DNA of 64,000 bases from Senimuribacter intestinalis. GTDB lineage: Bacteria; Bacillota; Clostridia; Peptostreptococcales; Anaerovoracaceae. Positions 36,139 to 45,969 of this stretch are shown here, in pieces. The stretch spans positions 62,001-126,000 of the forward strand of contig CALPCJ010000005.1 in the NCBI GenBank assembly GCA_943192975.1, read 5' to 3'. The number at the start of each line of letters is the position of its first letter. Position 1 is the stretch's first letter. Both the position numbers and the translations under genes were made by a program. Under the pieces are notes generated by a model that was given only the letters and a program-made list of their open reading frames with translations, did not search any database and was not told where the DNA came from.

Positions 36139-38199
36139 CTATTCTTCTTCCTTATGCTCCCCTTCAGGATCAGCTTCCGCCTCGCCGCTTTCAGTTTCCT
36201 TTATTTCTTCGCCATCGGAATCAGATGATTCTGCTTCTTCCATATAATCCGTATCATACTTTGCAAGCTCTGCTGCTTCTCTTTCCGCTTCTTCTTTGCG
36301 GATTCTTTCGAATTCAGCAGCCTCTTCCTCGTTGATTTTGCGGATTTCTTCGTCTTTTGCTCTCACCATGTCAGCCAGCTGCTTTGCGTCGACTTCTCCA
36401 GTATAAAGAGCTTCGAACTGCTCGCCGTCCAGAGTTTCCACTTCTAAAAGTGCCTGCGCTACTCTTTCCAGCTTATCCATATTTTCTTCTAAAATTTTTA
36501 CAGTTTCATTGTAAGCGTCTTCAATGATGTTTCTGACTTCGTTATCAATTTCTGCCGCAACCCCCTCAGAGTAATTCTTTCTGGTGGAGAAATCCTTACC
36601 TAGGAATACCTCATCGGAATCGCTGTAGTTAACAGGTCCGATTTTTTCACTGAAACCGTATTTGGTAACCATACCTCTTGCAATTTCGGTCGCACGCATA
36701 ATATCGTTGCTGGCACCAGTACTGATATCATCCAGTGTCAGCTGCTCTGCAACACGGCCGCCAAGAAGATGTTTGATGGCATTGAGCATGCCTTTCTTGG
36801 TCTCGTAAGCCTTATCTTTCTCAGGCAGAGACATGGTAAATCCGCCGGCATTTCCTCTCGGAATGATGGTAATCTGATGTACCGGGTCGGAATTTGGCAG
36901 GGTACGCATTACCACTGCGTGACCGGCTTCATGATAGGCTGTCAGCTTGCGTTCTTCCTCGCTAATCACTCTGCTCTTCTTCGCAGGTCCTGCCATTACC
37001 TTGGTTGCAGCTTCTTCAATCTCTGCCATTCTGATTTTGCGGCCATTTCTCCTTGCCGTAATCAAAGCAGCTTCATTCAGCAAGTTCTCAAGATCCGCAG
37101 GAGTAAAGCCCGGCGTTCTTCTTGCCAGAATCTTCGGAGAAACCTCGTCGGATAACGGCTTGTTCTTTGAGTGAACCTTGATGATTTCTTCTCTGCCTTT
37201 GATATCCGGAACGCCAATGACAATCTGTCTGTCGAAACGTCCCGGTCTGAGCAGAGCCGGATCCAGTACATCCGGTCTGTTGGTCGCTGCCAAAATGATA
37301 ATGCCGGAATTTTCTCCAAATCCGTCCATTTCAACCAGTAACTGGTTCAAGGTCTGTTCTCTTTCATCATTGCCGCCGCCAAGACCTGCGCCTCTCTTTC
37401 GACCTACTGCGTCGATTTCGTCGATGAATACAATGCAAGGTGCGTTCTTCTTCGCCTGGTCAAAGAGGTCTCTGACTCTGGACGCACCGACACCTACGAA
37501 CATTTCTACAAAGTCGGAACCACTGATGGTGAAAAACGGCACGCCAGCTTCACCCGCAGTCGCTCTGGAAACGTAGGTTTTACCGGTTCCCGGAGGCCCC
37601 ACAAGAAGAATTCCCTTTGGAATTCTTGCGCCGACTTCTTTGTATTTTCTAGGATCCTTGAGGAAATCTACTACCTCTTCAAGTTCTTCTTTTTCTTCAT
37701 CAAGACCTGCTACATCATTAAAAGTAATTCGTTTGCCATCACCTTTATAAAGTCTCGCCTTGCTCTTTCCAAAGGAAAAGGCTTTGCCGTTTCCGCCCTG
37801 ATTCATCATCAGGTAAAACAGGAATCCCAAAGCAATTACCATAATCAGAGTCGGCAGCAGATTCAGAATCACAGAACCAGAAGAAGGCTTCGGTCCGCCC
37901 TTGTATTCCAGTTTCTTTTCCTGTACCTGCGGGAAAATATACGTATCCTCAATCCAGTCGATATCCGTAATATTTGCCGCAAAGGTGTAGACATACTTGT
38001 CTTTTCCAATCTGTGCAGTGATCTTTCTGTCCTCGATTTCGATTTCGGTAACTCTGCCGCTTTCTAAGTAGTTGGACAGTGTCGAAAACTTGACTTGCTT
38101 GTATTCTGCGCTGCCGCCTCCCTTATAGAAGAAAGCCGCTGCCAGTACCAGTGCAAAAATCACTAAATAAATACTGATATTCTTTACGAATTTTTTCAA
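36139..38199 (-). CDS. ftsH: ATP-dependent zinc metalloprotease FtsH
   Basis: A 686-residue membrane protease. Transmembrane segments lie at about 7-25 and 110-131. The AAA+ domain has Walker A GPPGTGKT (201-208), Walker B IVFIDEID (257-264) and the arginine-finger region RPGRFDRQ (318-325). The zinc site HEAGH is at 423-427. The last 60 residues are strikingly acidic (Glu/Asp-rich), longer than usual. Translation starts at a TTG with GGGAGGAG upstream. It degrades membrane and regulatory proteins. It lies downstream of tilS as in many Firmicutes, but the usual hpt gene between them is absent. Confidence 0.95.
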   Translation of the reverse strand: MKKFVKNISIYLVIFALVLAAAFFYKGGGSAEYKQVKFSTLSNYLESGRVTEIEIEDRKITAQIGKDKYVYTFAANITDIDWIEDTYIFPQVQEKKLEYKGGPKPSSGSVILNLLPTLIMVIALGFLFYLMMNQGGNGKAFSFGKSKARLYKGDGKRITFNDVAGLDEEKEELEEVVDFLKDPRKYKEVGARIPKGILLVGPPGTGKTYVSRATAGEAGVPFFTISGSDFVEMFVGVGASRVRDLFDQAKKNAPCIVFIDEIDAVGRKRGAGLGGGNDEREQTLNQLLVEMDGFGENSGIIILAATNRPDVLDPALLRPGRFDRQIVIGVPDIKGREEIIKVHSKNKPLSDEVSPKILARRTPGFTPADLENLLNEAALITARRNGRKIRMAEIEEAATKVMAGPAKKSRVISEEERKLTAYHEAGHAVVMRTLPNSDPVHQITIIPRGNAGGFTMSLPEKDKAYETKKGMLNAIKHLLGGRVAEQLTLDDISTGASNDIMRATEIARGMVTKYGFSEKIGPVNYSDSDEVFLGKDFSTRKNYSEGVAAEIDNEVRNIIEDAYNETVKILEENMDKLERVAQALLEVETLDGEQFEALYTGEVDAKQLADMVRAKDEEIRKINEEEAAEFERIRKEEAEREAAELAKYDTDYMEEAESSDSDGEEIKETESGEAEADPEGEHKEEE

Positions 38200-38287
38200 T
38201 TTAGTTTTCTCCTCCCGTGTCTATTGATAGCAATTTTCTGAAAAAATTGTTCTCTCTTAACAAAACAGTTTTATAATTTTATCATAT

Positions 38288-39706
38288 TTAACAAATTATT
38301 TCAATACAAATCACTTTTTTTGTTGTCCCGCACAGCTTATATTTTCCCGAAAATCTTCCTTTTGGGTCTGCTTCGCAGGGAAGCACCCACAAAACCTCTC
38401 TGCCTATTTTCAGAAGAGGAACATATGGACGCTGAGACTTAGGAATTTTCTGGTCCACAAAGTAATCCTGCAGCTTCTTTGTCTTTCCCTCGCTTAAAGC
38501 GATATAGTCGCCTGGCTGCCGGAAGCCCAATGTCATAGATTTTTCAGGCAGTAAGTCCTGACTGTCATACGCCTGTGTCAATGCGTCATAGTCAAAGACC
38601 GCTCTTCGGTTTTCAACTGGTGCCAAATAATCATAGGCTTCTTTACTGAGGACATAAACTTCCAGCGCCGGAAGATTCTCCCCCGCCTCAATAAACGGAC
38701 GCATCACATCAATATCCTTATACCACTTCTGCAGGCGGTAACCTTTCGGCAGGCTGCAGCTGGCTGACGGTCCTTCATGAAAAACGATGGCTTCACAATT
38801 TTCAAAATGTGTCCACGCCAAATCCTGAGAAAGTCCTAAGTCCGCACAGGCTCTGGCAAGCACCCGCTGTCTGATTGCCCGATGAAGCTTCTTAAGACTG
38901 CGGCCATCGAGCAGCACATGGGTTTCACTGCTTTTCTTTACCAGTTTTTCGTATACGTCCTGTGCCTGCTGCCATAGAAAATCACTGTCGCACGCCGCCG
39001 CTTTCCCCATCCTAATCATTGTATCCTTCACCGCCGGATTGTATTCCTGTTCCAGATGCGGAATTAGACTGAGTCTGATTTTGTTTCTGGTATATTTTTC
39101 CTCCTCATTGGTGGAATCCATCCTCGGTAAAAGGTTCTGCACTTTGCAGTACGCCATGATTTCTTCTCGTTTTACGTCGAGAAGAGGTCTGATAATGCGA
39201 TTCCCCGTCTCATCAAAGCGGGAGTATCTCATGCCGGAAAGTCCGTCAGTGCCCGCACCGCGAAGAAGTCTGAACAAAATCGTTTCAGCCTGATCGTCCG
39301 CATTGTGGCCAACAGCAATGACAATTTCACTGCGGGAAATGCCTCTCTTTACAAGCTGGTCTGCCACCTCTGCAAAAGCGCAATAGCGCGCCTTTCTGCC
39401 CGCTTCCTCCGGCGTCAAATGCTCTTCTTCTGCCAGCTTTACGCAGTCGATGACAAAAGTTCTGCAAGAAAACCCTGCCGTCTCGCAAAGCTGCTCCACA
39501 TAAGCCTGATCCTCCTCCGCAGCGCCGGGACGAAATTTGTGGTTGACGTGAACCGGATAAAGGTGCAAGTCCATCTCCTTCGCCAGCTCTAAAAATACGT
39601 GAAAAAGGCACACCGAATCAGGACCGCCTGACAGTCCTAAAACGATGTGCTGATGTAGTTTGACTAAATTATGTCTTTGTATGGTTTCTAAAATTTGTTT
39701 TTTCAT
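38288..39706 (-). CDS. tilS: tRNA(Ile)-lysidine synthase
   Basis: About 472 residues. The PP-loop SGGPDS near residues 26-31 and the N-type ATPase domain are clear (HVNHKFRPGAAEEDQ and GHNADDQAETILFRLLRGAG). The TilS substrate-binding and C-terminal domains follow (GFRQPGDYIALSEGKTKKLQDYFVDQKIP). It changes C34 of tRNA-Ile(CAU) to lysidine. The frame is open to 39730 with a GTG. The ATG pair at 39709/39706 gives the normal N-terminus, but none of these starts has a strong ribosome-binding site, so the start is uncertain. Confidence 0.92.
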   Translation of the reverse strand: MKKQILETIQRHNLVKLHQHIVLGLSGGPDSVCLFHVFLELAKEMDLHLYPVHVNHKFRPGAAEEDQAYVEQLCETAGFSCRTFVIDCVKLAEEEHLTPEEAGRKARYCAFAEVADQLVKRGISRSEIVIAVGHNADDQAETILFRLLRGAGTDGLSGMRYSRFDETGNRIIRPLLDVKREEIMAYCKVQNLLPRMDSTNEEEKYTRNKIRLSLIPHLEQEYNPAVKDTMIRMGKAAACDSDFLWQQAQDVYEKLVKKSSETHVLLDGRSLKKLHRAIRQRVLARACADLGLSQDLAWTHFENCEAIVFHEGPSASCSLPKGYRLQKWYKDIDVMRPFIEAGENLPALEVYVLSKEAYDYLAPVENRRAVFDYDALTQAYDSQDLLPEKSMTLGFRQPGDYIALSEGKTKKLQDYFVDQKIPKSQRPYVPLLKIGREVLWVLPCEADPKGRFSGKYKLCGTTKKVICIEIIC

Positions 39707-39760
39707 CATTAAAAGTATATCATATTTCACTTCATTTTGAAAGCAAAATACGAAAAGTAT

Positions 39761-41509
39761 CTAAATTGCTGCAACCACCACCGTTAAATCATCTCGTTCC
39801 CTAAGTCCGTATTTCTCCGCCGCCTTATTTACAATCAGCTCTGCAATGGTTCCCGGGTCTTTGGTTCCAATCTGAGACAGCCGCTCCTGCAGCCATTGGC
39901 ATCCTGTATCCTGTCTGTCGCAGTCGGTCACACCATCTGAAACCATCACCAAAAGGTCGCCTTTCTTTAACCGCACGTCAATATACGCAAGACTTACCCC
40001 CTCCACAATGCCAACAGGCGGTGCAGGTCTTTTCAGCGTGGCTACCTTTCCCTCGTGTTTCACAAAAGTTGAGGCTGCACCCATTTTGTAAATCTGCGTT
40101 CTTCCGGTCACTTTATCGATGATGGCAAGATCCACCGTAGCAAACATGTCTCCCCCATTTTCCGTCATAAGAATTCCATTTACCGTCTTTACTGCCAAAT
40201 CCACATCAAACCCGGCTTCCAAAAGCTGAGACAGGGTCTTAACGACCAGATTGCTTTCCGCTGCCGCCCTGCTGCCTTTCCCCATCCCGTCACTAATGAT
40301 AATAGCCTGTTTTTGCTTCCCAAAGGAGAAAGAGAGACTGCTGTCTCCGGACACCGCCTCAAAGGCATAAGACGCCTCTCCGATGATCACCGGCTTCACA
40401 CGTTCCACTTCGCCGGCGTGCGTCCTCTGTTTCTGCAGATCTGTCAAGAGGCTATCCACGGTTCTCGCCATGCCTGCAAACTGGTAGGAGATAATCTGAT
40501 GACTTTCCACATCACCGGCGTAAAGCTTGCTCAGCGCAGTAAAAACCTGCTTTTTCTTCCTCAAATCCCCTTGGGCAGCATAAAGCTGCATATCTGCTTC
40601 ACTAAAAACCTCTGGCATAAACCGCTGCTCCCCAGCGCACCAGCATTTTACCAGAAGACCCTGAGGGATAGTGATAAACATCGATATCACCGCTACCAGT
40701 CCAAAAATTTCTTCTCTGCACAGGCTGCAGACTGTAAAAAACATCACCATTGCCAGAATCCCTTTTCGGTATTTTCCATCGACAAAAGCAGCCAGAAACC
40801 ATGATACCACCACAGCTGTCATAATCACTGTCATGAGTTTTGCTAACTCCTGCCCCTGACAAGCTGCAAATACTGCCATTACAGCCGTCTGTGCCAATGC
40901 CTGCCGCATGCCTTTGCAGTACTGAACCACAAGTACTACAAAAATCCAAAGAGGTATCACCAGAAGGGAATACTCTATAGCACCGATGATAGAAACAGTT
41001 AAAATCGTCAGGGCAATCTCCGCCTTTTCCGTTGAAACTGCCCGCTGCTCTTTGCCTACAAAAATCATCTTCGCTGCTGTATTAAAAACTCTTATGTAAA
41101 TCATCACCGCAATGGCTTCTTTCAGCAAAACCTGAAAATCCAGCAAATAAAGAATGTGCGCTGCCGAGTAGTAAAGACAATTTCCTACCGCCACAGCGAT
41201 GACCGCTGCTGCCGTTGTCTGATGAATAGAAAATCTGATTTTGTGAAAGAACAGAAAAAACAGTCCGCACAGAAATACTGCGATAATGTCCCCATAGAAA
41301 TCTCCTGTAGCAGCGGAATTTGTGAGTATCGCCGCAACCAAAACCGGTATTAAATAAATATACACCGTCGACACTGCTACCATTACCGCAATCAGCGCAA
41401 TAGCGGCTGGAAAAGTATCCCCAAACAGTCTGATTCTCCCAAGAAAAAAAGCCACTGTCAAAGTGGCTAAAATCGTCTTTACATGAATCTGATTTCCTAT
41501 AAATTCCAT
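39761..41509 (-). CDS. spoIIE: SpoIIE-like membrane PP2C phosphatase
   Basis: A 582-residue protein. The N-terminal half has about ten hydrophobic segments and the C-terminal 200 residues are a PPM/SpoIIE serine phosphatase domain (IISDGMGKGSRAAAESN, VSDGVTDC, RERDDLTVVVAAI). In spore formers it dephosphorylates SpoIIAA to activate sigma F. It is shorter than the 827-residue Bacillus enzyme. Its place before tilS and ftsH matches B. subtilis. An AAAGGGG site precedes the ATG at 41509. A longer frame to 41551 lacks such support. Confidence 0.85.
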   Translation of the reverse strand: MEFIGNQIHVKTILATLTVAFFLGRIRLFGDTFPAAIALIAVMVAVSTVYIYLIPVLVAAILTNSAATGDFYGDIIAVFLCGLFFLFFHKIRFSIHQTTAAAVIAVAVGNCLYYSAAHILYLLDFQVLLKEAIAVMIYIRVFNTAAKMIFVGKEQRAVSTEKAEIALTILTVSIIGAIEYSLLVIPLWIFVVLVVQYCKGMRQALAQTAVMAVFAACQGQELAKLMTVIMTAVVVSWFLAAFVDGKYRKGILAMVMFFTVCSLCREEIFGLVAVISMFITIPQGLLVKCWCAGEQRFMPEVFSEADMQLYAAQGDLRKKKQVFTALSKLYAGDVESHQIISYQFAGMARTVDSLLTDLQKQRTHAGEVERVKPVIIGEASYAFEAVSGDSSLSFSFGKQKQAIIISDGMGKGSRAAAESNLVVKTLSQLLEAGFDVDLAVKTVNGILMTENGGDMFATVDLAIIDKVTGRTQIYKMGAASTFVKHEGKVATLKRPAPPVGIVEGVSLAYIDVRLKKGDLLVMVSDGVTDCDRQDTGCQWLQERLSQIGTKDPGTIAELIVNKAAEKYGLRERDDLTVVVAAI

Positions 41510-41608
41510 ATTTTTTCCCCTTTGCTTCCTTTGATAATGACAGAATAGCACAAAAGCTGTGCAGGAAGCTGTCGAAGCAGGGTGTCGAAGCAGGAAATTT
41601 TTGTGTGT

Positions 41609-42439
41609 CTATTTAATTCCGTAAAAAACTTTTGCATTTTCGCAGGTAATGCTTGCTACCTCTTCATAAGAAATTCCCTTTAACACAGCAAGGCGTCTTG
41701 CTGTGTGTTCCACATAAGGGCTTTTATTGGGACGTCCACGAAAAGGCTCCGGCGTTAAGTACGGTGCATCGGTTTCTACTAGCAGAAATTCTAATGGAAT
41801 TTCCTGCACGACCGCCTGGGTCTTGCGATTGTTTTTAAACGTCACCGGCCCGCAAATAGAAAGAGTGGCACCCAGCTTCACATACTGCTTAGCAAGCTCT
41901 TTACTGCCGGAGAAACAGTGAAGCAGCACCCTGCTATCTGGTAAAAACGATCCGTCTGGTCCTTTCCTCTTCGGAAACCAGCTTTGCCGTTCCTCCGAAA
42001 AAGCGCCCTCTTCTTTCAAAATGTCCATCGTCTCCTGATCTGCTTCTCTGCTGTGAATTGCGATAGGCATCTTCAGCTCATTTGCAAGCTTTATCTGTCT
42101 TCTGAACCAGTACCGCTGCACATCTCGCTCTGAAAAATCATAATGAAAATCCAGGCCGATTTCACCAATCGCCTGTACCTTTTCTTTTTTCGCAAGACCG
42201 CGAATCAGTTCCAAGGTCATGTCGTCCAAGTTTTTTGCATCATGCGGGTGAAAGCCTACCGTCGCATAGCACCAAGGCTTTTCTGCTGCATGTTTTACCG
42301 CCAGCGCAGAGCTTTCAAGGTCAAAGCCCACGTCCATGACATAAGAAACCTCCGAGCTTTCTATTTCCTCCATCAGCTGCAGCACTTCTGCTTCGCTGTA
42401 CCGTTCATTGTTTAAATGGGTATGTGAATCAAATAACAT
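41609..42439 (-). CDS. tatD: TatD-family metal-dependent hydrolase
   Basis: A 276-residue TIM-barrel enzyme with the usual metal ligands: SHTHLN at the start, GEIGLDFHYD, IHSR, LLHCFSG and VETDAPYLTP. The family acts as a 3'-5' exonuclease and possibly as a D-aminoacyl-tRNA deacylase-like hydrolase. There is a small insertion at residues 150-170 (SFPKRKGPDGSF region). It lies about 100 bases upstream of spoIIE in the same direction, and AGAGGC precedes the ATG. Confidence 0.88.
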   Translation of the reverse strand: MLFDSHTHLNNERYSEAEVLQLMEEIESSEVSYVMDVGFDLESSALAVKHAAEKPWCYATVGFHPHDAKNLDDMTLELIRGLAKKEKVQAIGEIGLDFHYDFSERDVQRYWFRRQIKLANELKMPIAIHSREADQETMDILKEEGAFSEERQSWFPKRKGPDGSFLPDSRVLLHCFSGSKELAKQYVKLGATLSICGPVTFKNNRKTQAVVQEIPLEFLLVETDAPYLTPEPFRGRPNKSPYVEHTARRLAVLKGISYEEVASITCENAKVFYGIK

Positions 42440-42464
42440 AAAATTGCCTCTTTATATCTTAAAT

Positions 42465-43145
42465 TTATATCTTAAAAAAATTTAACTGTTTCATGTTCCT
42501 AAACTCTTCCCCGGAAAGCTGCAGCTTTTCTATCAAAAACGTCTTATCCGTCACCGGTGCGCAGCTTGCCAGTACCTTGATGGCAATGTTCTGATATGTA
42601 AAGGTCATGGAACTCATCATTCCAATCCGATAATCCTGTTCCTCTGAAAGCGTTGGCATACTAAAAGTCAGCATATCAAACGGCGGTGAAGCATTAAAAA
42701 ACACAAAATTAATGCTGATATCACTATAAATCACTTCTCCGAAATAGATAAAACTGCTTTCGTAAATATTAGAGACATCCGCAACATCTAAATAAAGAGT
42801 GGCGCGCATCTTTGTGTTATCTATTTCAATTACATCAATATGCAGCTTGTTTTTGTGTCCCATATAGCTGTAGAGATACAGCCTGTCTATATAATTCCCA
42901 GCATACCTTTGCTTATCTGTTTCCGTCTCTTTCGAGCTCGGAAGCAGCGTTGCTATGTCAACATTTAAATATCTGCACCAATCAATCAAAACTTCTAAAT
43001 CTACGACAATCTCGCCTTTTTCATACTTAGAAACGGTCGCAAGACTTTTATTCAGTGCTTCCGAAAGCTGTTTCAGCGTTATCTGCTGTATTTTTCTATA
43101 GACACGCAGTTTTGCGCCTAAATTTTGATAAAACTTATCAGACAC
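42465..43145 (-). CDS. XRE-family transcriptional regulator with C-terminal sensor region
   Basis: About 226 residues. A helix-turn-helix occupies roughly residues 8-60 (LGAKLRVYRKIQQITLKQLSEALNKSLATVSKYEKG), followed by a beta-rich region of unknown ligand. I prefer the GTG at 43145, which has AAAGGAG eight bases upstream, to the ATG at 43196. It is divergent from the second MFS/amidohydrolase pair across a 290-base AT-rich gap and probably controls it. That control is inferred from position only. Confidence 0.75.
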   Translation of the reverse strand: MSDKFYQNLGAKLRVYRKIQQITLKQLSEALNKSLATVSKYEKGEIVVDLEVLIDWCRYLNVDIATLLPSSKETETDKQRYAGNYIDRLYLYSYMGHKNKLHIDVIEIDNTKMRATLYLDVADVSNIYESSFIYFGEVIYSDISINFVFFNASPPFDMLTFSMPTLSEEQDYRIGMMSSMTFTYQNIAIKVLASCAPVTDKTFLIEKLQLSGEEFRNMKQLNFFKI

Positions 43146-43437
43146 GGACACTTCTCCTTTCTCTGCTGCATTTATTCTATCATCAGATTTCTCCATTTAC
43201 CAGCAAAAATTCTCATATAAATTGAAAATTCTATAAAAATGGCGATGATGATTTGCATATTTTTTTGTAATCTGCTCTATTCTCCATTTTTTCTCGTAAC
43301 ACGAAAAAAAAAGCTTTTAAATCTATCTTAAAAAGAAATCCCTGATAATTTGTCAGCTTCGGCACATTATTTTATAATTTTTTTGAAATGATATCCAACT
43401 TCTATTTTGTGATAGAATTTATGGAAAGGAGACTTAA

Positions 43438-44700
43438 ATGAACGAAAATATCACTTCTAAATTAAAAAACAACATTTGGCGTCTAGTAATTCTTACAATC
43501 GCCGGGTCATTGATTTACGGTCTGCCGTATTTCAGGTCCTACTATTACGATGCTTATCTGGAAACGTATCATCTTACCAACACGCAGATGGGAACCTTTG
43601 GCTCCATTTTCGGAATTCTTGGCGCCATCTCTTATCTCTTTGGCGGCATCGTCGCAGACATGGTTTCTCCAAGAAAGATTATGTCTGTTTCTCTGATTTT
43701 AACAGGCGCCGCAGGGCTTCTCCATCTGATGCACCCAAGCTACGGTATGCTGGTTGTCATCTATCTGATTTGGGGGTTTACTTCCCTGTTTGCCTTCTGG
43801 CCTGCCCTGTTAAAAGGCCTTCGCGGTATTGCAGCTGAGCACGAACAAAGTAAGGCCTATGGCTTTATGGAAGGCGGACGCGGTATCATCAACGCCGTGC
43901 ACCTTGCAATTACCCTTGCAATTTTTAACTTTCTCAGTAAAACAGCGGGAAATCTGGGAGGGCTTAATGGTGTAATCACCTTCTATTCCGTCATTGTCAT
44001 CCTGCTGGGCATTTTAGTGTTCTTCCTGATGAAGGATAATACGACCGCAGCAAATGGAGAAAAGTTCAACTTTAAGCAGGTGATTACAGTCATTAAAATG
44101 CCGGCAATTTGGATTCTTTCTCTCATTTTGTGCTGCACCTACACCATGAATATTTCTTTCTACTATTTTACGCCTTATGCTACGTCATCATTTGGAATTA
44201 CTGCGACAGCAGCGGCCATTGTCACCATGATGTCCCAGTATATTAGACCGGTAGGCTCTATGGGAGGCGGCATTTTAGCTGATAGACTGGGCAGAAGTAA
44301 GGTTATGTTTATTGGCTTTTTCCTCATGGGTGTCAGCACATTTATCATCGCGCTGCTTCCAAATATGAGTGTACCGTTCTTCATTGTCGTCTGCGCTATC
44401 ATCTACCTTGGCATGTATCTGAACTACGGCATCGTTTTCTCCATGATGGAAGAAGGTGGCATACCAGCCAGCGTAGCTGGTACTGCCATTGGCGTTGTCT
44501 GCACCCTTGGCTATCTGCCTGAAGTTATCTGCCCAACCCTTGCAGGTCACGTTCTTGACACTTATACCGAGCTGGGTTATAAATATTACTTTATCGGCGT
44601 CGGCATTGTAATGGTCGTTGGTATTGCCGCACTCTTGATTTGGAATCGTTATCTCGCAGGCATAAATAAAAAAAATAGCAGGGAGGCATCTGCATGTTAG
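43438..44700 (+). CDS. MFS transporter (copy 2 of a transporter/amidohydrolase pair)
   Basis: A 420-residue protein with 12 predicted transmembrane helices, the NTQMG segment near residue 50 and the loop GGIVADMVSPRKI. It resembles the MFS protein at 24781-26025 in these segments and in partner gene. AAAGGAGACTTAA precedes the ATG. The amidohydrolase gene begins inside its last codons, so the two are translationally coupled. Substrate unknown. Confidence 0.85.
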   Translation: MNENITSKLKNNIWRLVILTIAGSLIYGLPYFRSYYYDAYLETYHLTNTQMGTFGSIFGILGAISYLFGGIVADMVSPRKIMSVSLILTGAAGLLHLMHPSYGMLVVIYLIWGFTSLFAFWPALLKGLRGIAAEHEQSKAYGFMEGGRGIINAVHLAITLAIFNFLSKTAGNLGGLNGVITFYSVIVILLGILVFFLMKDNTTAANGEKFNFKQVITVIKMPAIWILSLILCCTYTMNISFYYFTPYATSSFGITATAAAIVTMMSQYIRPVGSMGGGILADRLGRSKVMFIGFFLMGVSTFIIALLPNMSVPFFIVVCAIIYLGMYLNYGIVFSMMEEGGIPASVAGTAIGVVCTLGYLPEVICPTLAGHVLDTYTELGYKYYFIGVGIVMVVGIAALLIWNRYLAGINKKNSREASAC

Positions 44701-45881
44701 TTTTAAGAAATGCAAGACTTGTTCCGCAGCTGACCGAAGGTTTTTCGGATCAGTTTGGCGACGTAATCATAGAAAATGGTTTGATTCAGGAAATCAAGCC
44801 TGCTAAAACAGCGAATATCACTGCGGCTGAGGTCATCGACTTAACCGGAAAAACTTTAATTCCCGGTCTCATCGAAGCACATCTGCACTTGGATCTTTGC
44901 GGCATGGACGTCTTTGAAGAAAATGTGCAGCAGGAAAGCTACCGCGTGATGCGGGCTCTTCGTCTGGCGCAGGATAACCTGCGGATGGGTTACACCACAG
45001 TACGCGACGTGGGCGACCGGAACAACATAGTAATCGGTATTGCCCGCGCTGTAAAGGAAGGTCTGGTCATGGCGCCTGATATTTTGGCAAGCGGCATGAT
45101 TCTTTCACCCACAGAAGCAGGCAACGACTATTTCGGAGATATGTACGCAGAGTGTGATTCTAACGACGCTTATACCAAAGCGGTTCGCCGTCAATACCAG
45201 CTTGGCGCTGACTGGATTAAAATCATGGGGACCGGATCTGTCATGAATCCAGGCGGTGTGCCGGGAAGTCCTGTTCTCTACGAGGAAGAACTTGCTGCTG
45301 CCTGCCGAACCGCAGATTATGTTGGTCTTCCTGTTGCTGTGCACTGTCACGGCACAGAAGGTATCAAAATGTGTATTCGCTGCGGCGTACGCACCGTGGA
45401 ACATTCCACCATTATGGACGATGAATGTATCAGAATGTATCAGAATGCTGACCGTTCTTTTCCGGTTCCAACACTCTCACCTTTGGTAAACTTTATAGAA
45501 AATCCAGAGGGAAAGCCTGCACATTACGTCGAAAAATCGAAGCAGATGGCGGAGGTCATGTTTGAAGGTCTGCGGGCACTGCGAAAATCAAAGGTAAAAA
45601 TCGGTTGGGGCACTGATGCGGGCGTTTATTCCGGCAGCCATGGAAACGGGCTGTATGAATTCCGCGCCAGAGTCAACCTTGCTGGTTTCACTCCGCTGGA
45701 ATGCTTAATTCAGGCAACGAAAAACAACGCTGAAATCCTAAATATCAGCGATACGGTCGGCACTATCGCCTGTGGAAAGCGCGCAAATCTGGCAGCCTTT
45801 GACGGAAAACCTGACGAAGACATCGAAGCCTTGAGGCAGATAGCTCTGGTATTAAAAAAGGGAGAATCCGTTCCTCTATAA
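44694..45881 (+). CDS. Metal-dependent amidohydrolase, copy 2
   Basis: A 395-residue amidohydrolase. Metal ligands appear in EAHLHLD (H63, H65), the candidate Lys in WIKIMGTGSVM, His in VHCHGTEG and VEHSTIM, and Asp in WGTDAGV. It shares the SPTEAGND segment with TPTETGND of the copy at 26042-27235, so the two are paralogues with clearly diverged sequence. The ATG overlaps the MFS stop by seven bases, with GGGAGG upstream. The substrate is not evident. Confidence 0.85.
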   Translation: MLVLRNARLVPQLTEGFSDQFGDVIIENGLIQEIKPAKTANITAAEVIDLTGKTLIPGLIEAHLHLDLCGMDVFEENVQQESYRVMRALRLAQDNLRMGYTTVRDVGDRNNIVIGIARAVKEGLVMAPDILASGMILSPTEAGNDYFGDMYAECDSNDAYTKAVRRQYQLGADWIKIMGTGSVMNPGGVPGSPVLYEEELAAACRTADYVGLPVAVHCHGTEGIKMCIRCGVRTVEHSTIMDDECIRMYQNADRSFPVPTLSPLVNFIENPEGKPAHYVEKSKQMAEVMFEGLRALRKSKVKIGWGTDAGVYSGSHGNGLYEFRARVNLAGFTPLECLIQATKNNAEILNISDTVGTIACGKRANLAAFDGKPDEDIEALRQIALVLKKGESVPL

Positions 45882-45901
45882 ATTTCTTCCTTGTATCTAT
45901 G

Positions 45902-45939
45902 CAGCCGGCATTTGGTCATTATCTACCAAATGCCGGCTG
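45902..45939. terminator. Strong hairpin terminator between convergent genes
   Basis: CAGCCGGCATTTGGT (45902-45916) pairs exactly with 45925-45939 around an eight-base loop. Flanking T runs are short, but the position between convergent genes supports a terminator. Confidence 0.65.
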
Positions 45940-45969
45940 TCGTTCAGTTACCGCACAAGCTGAATTTTT

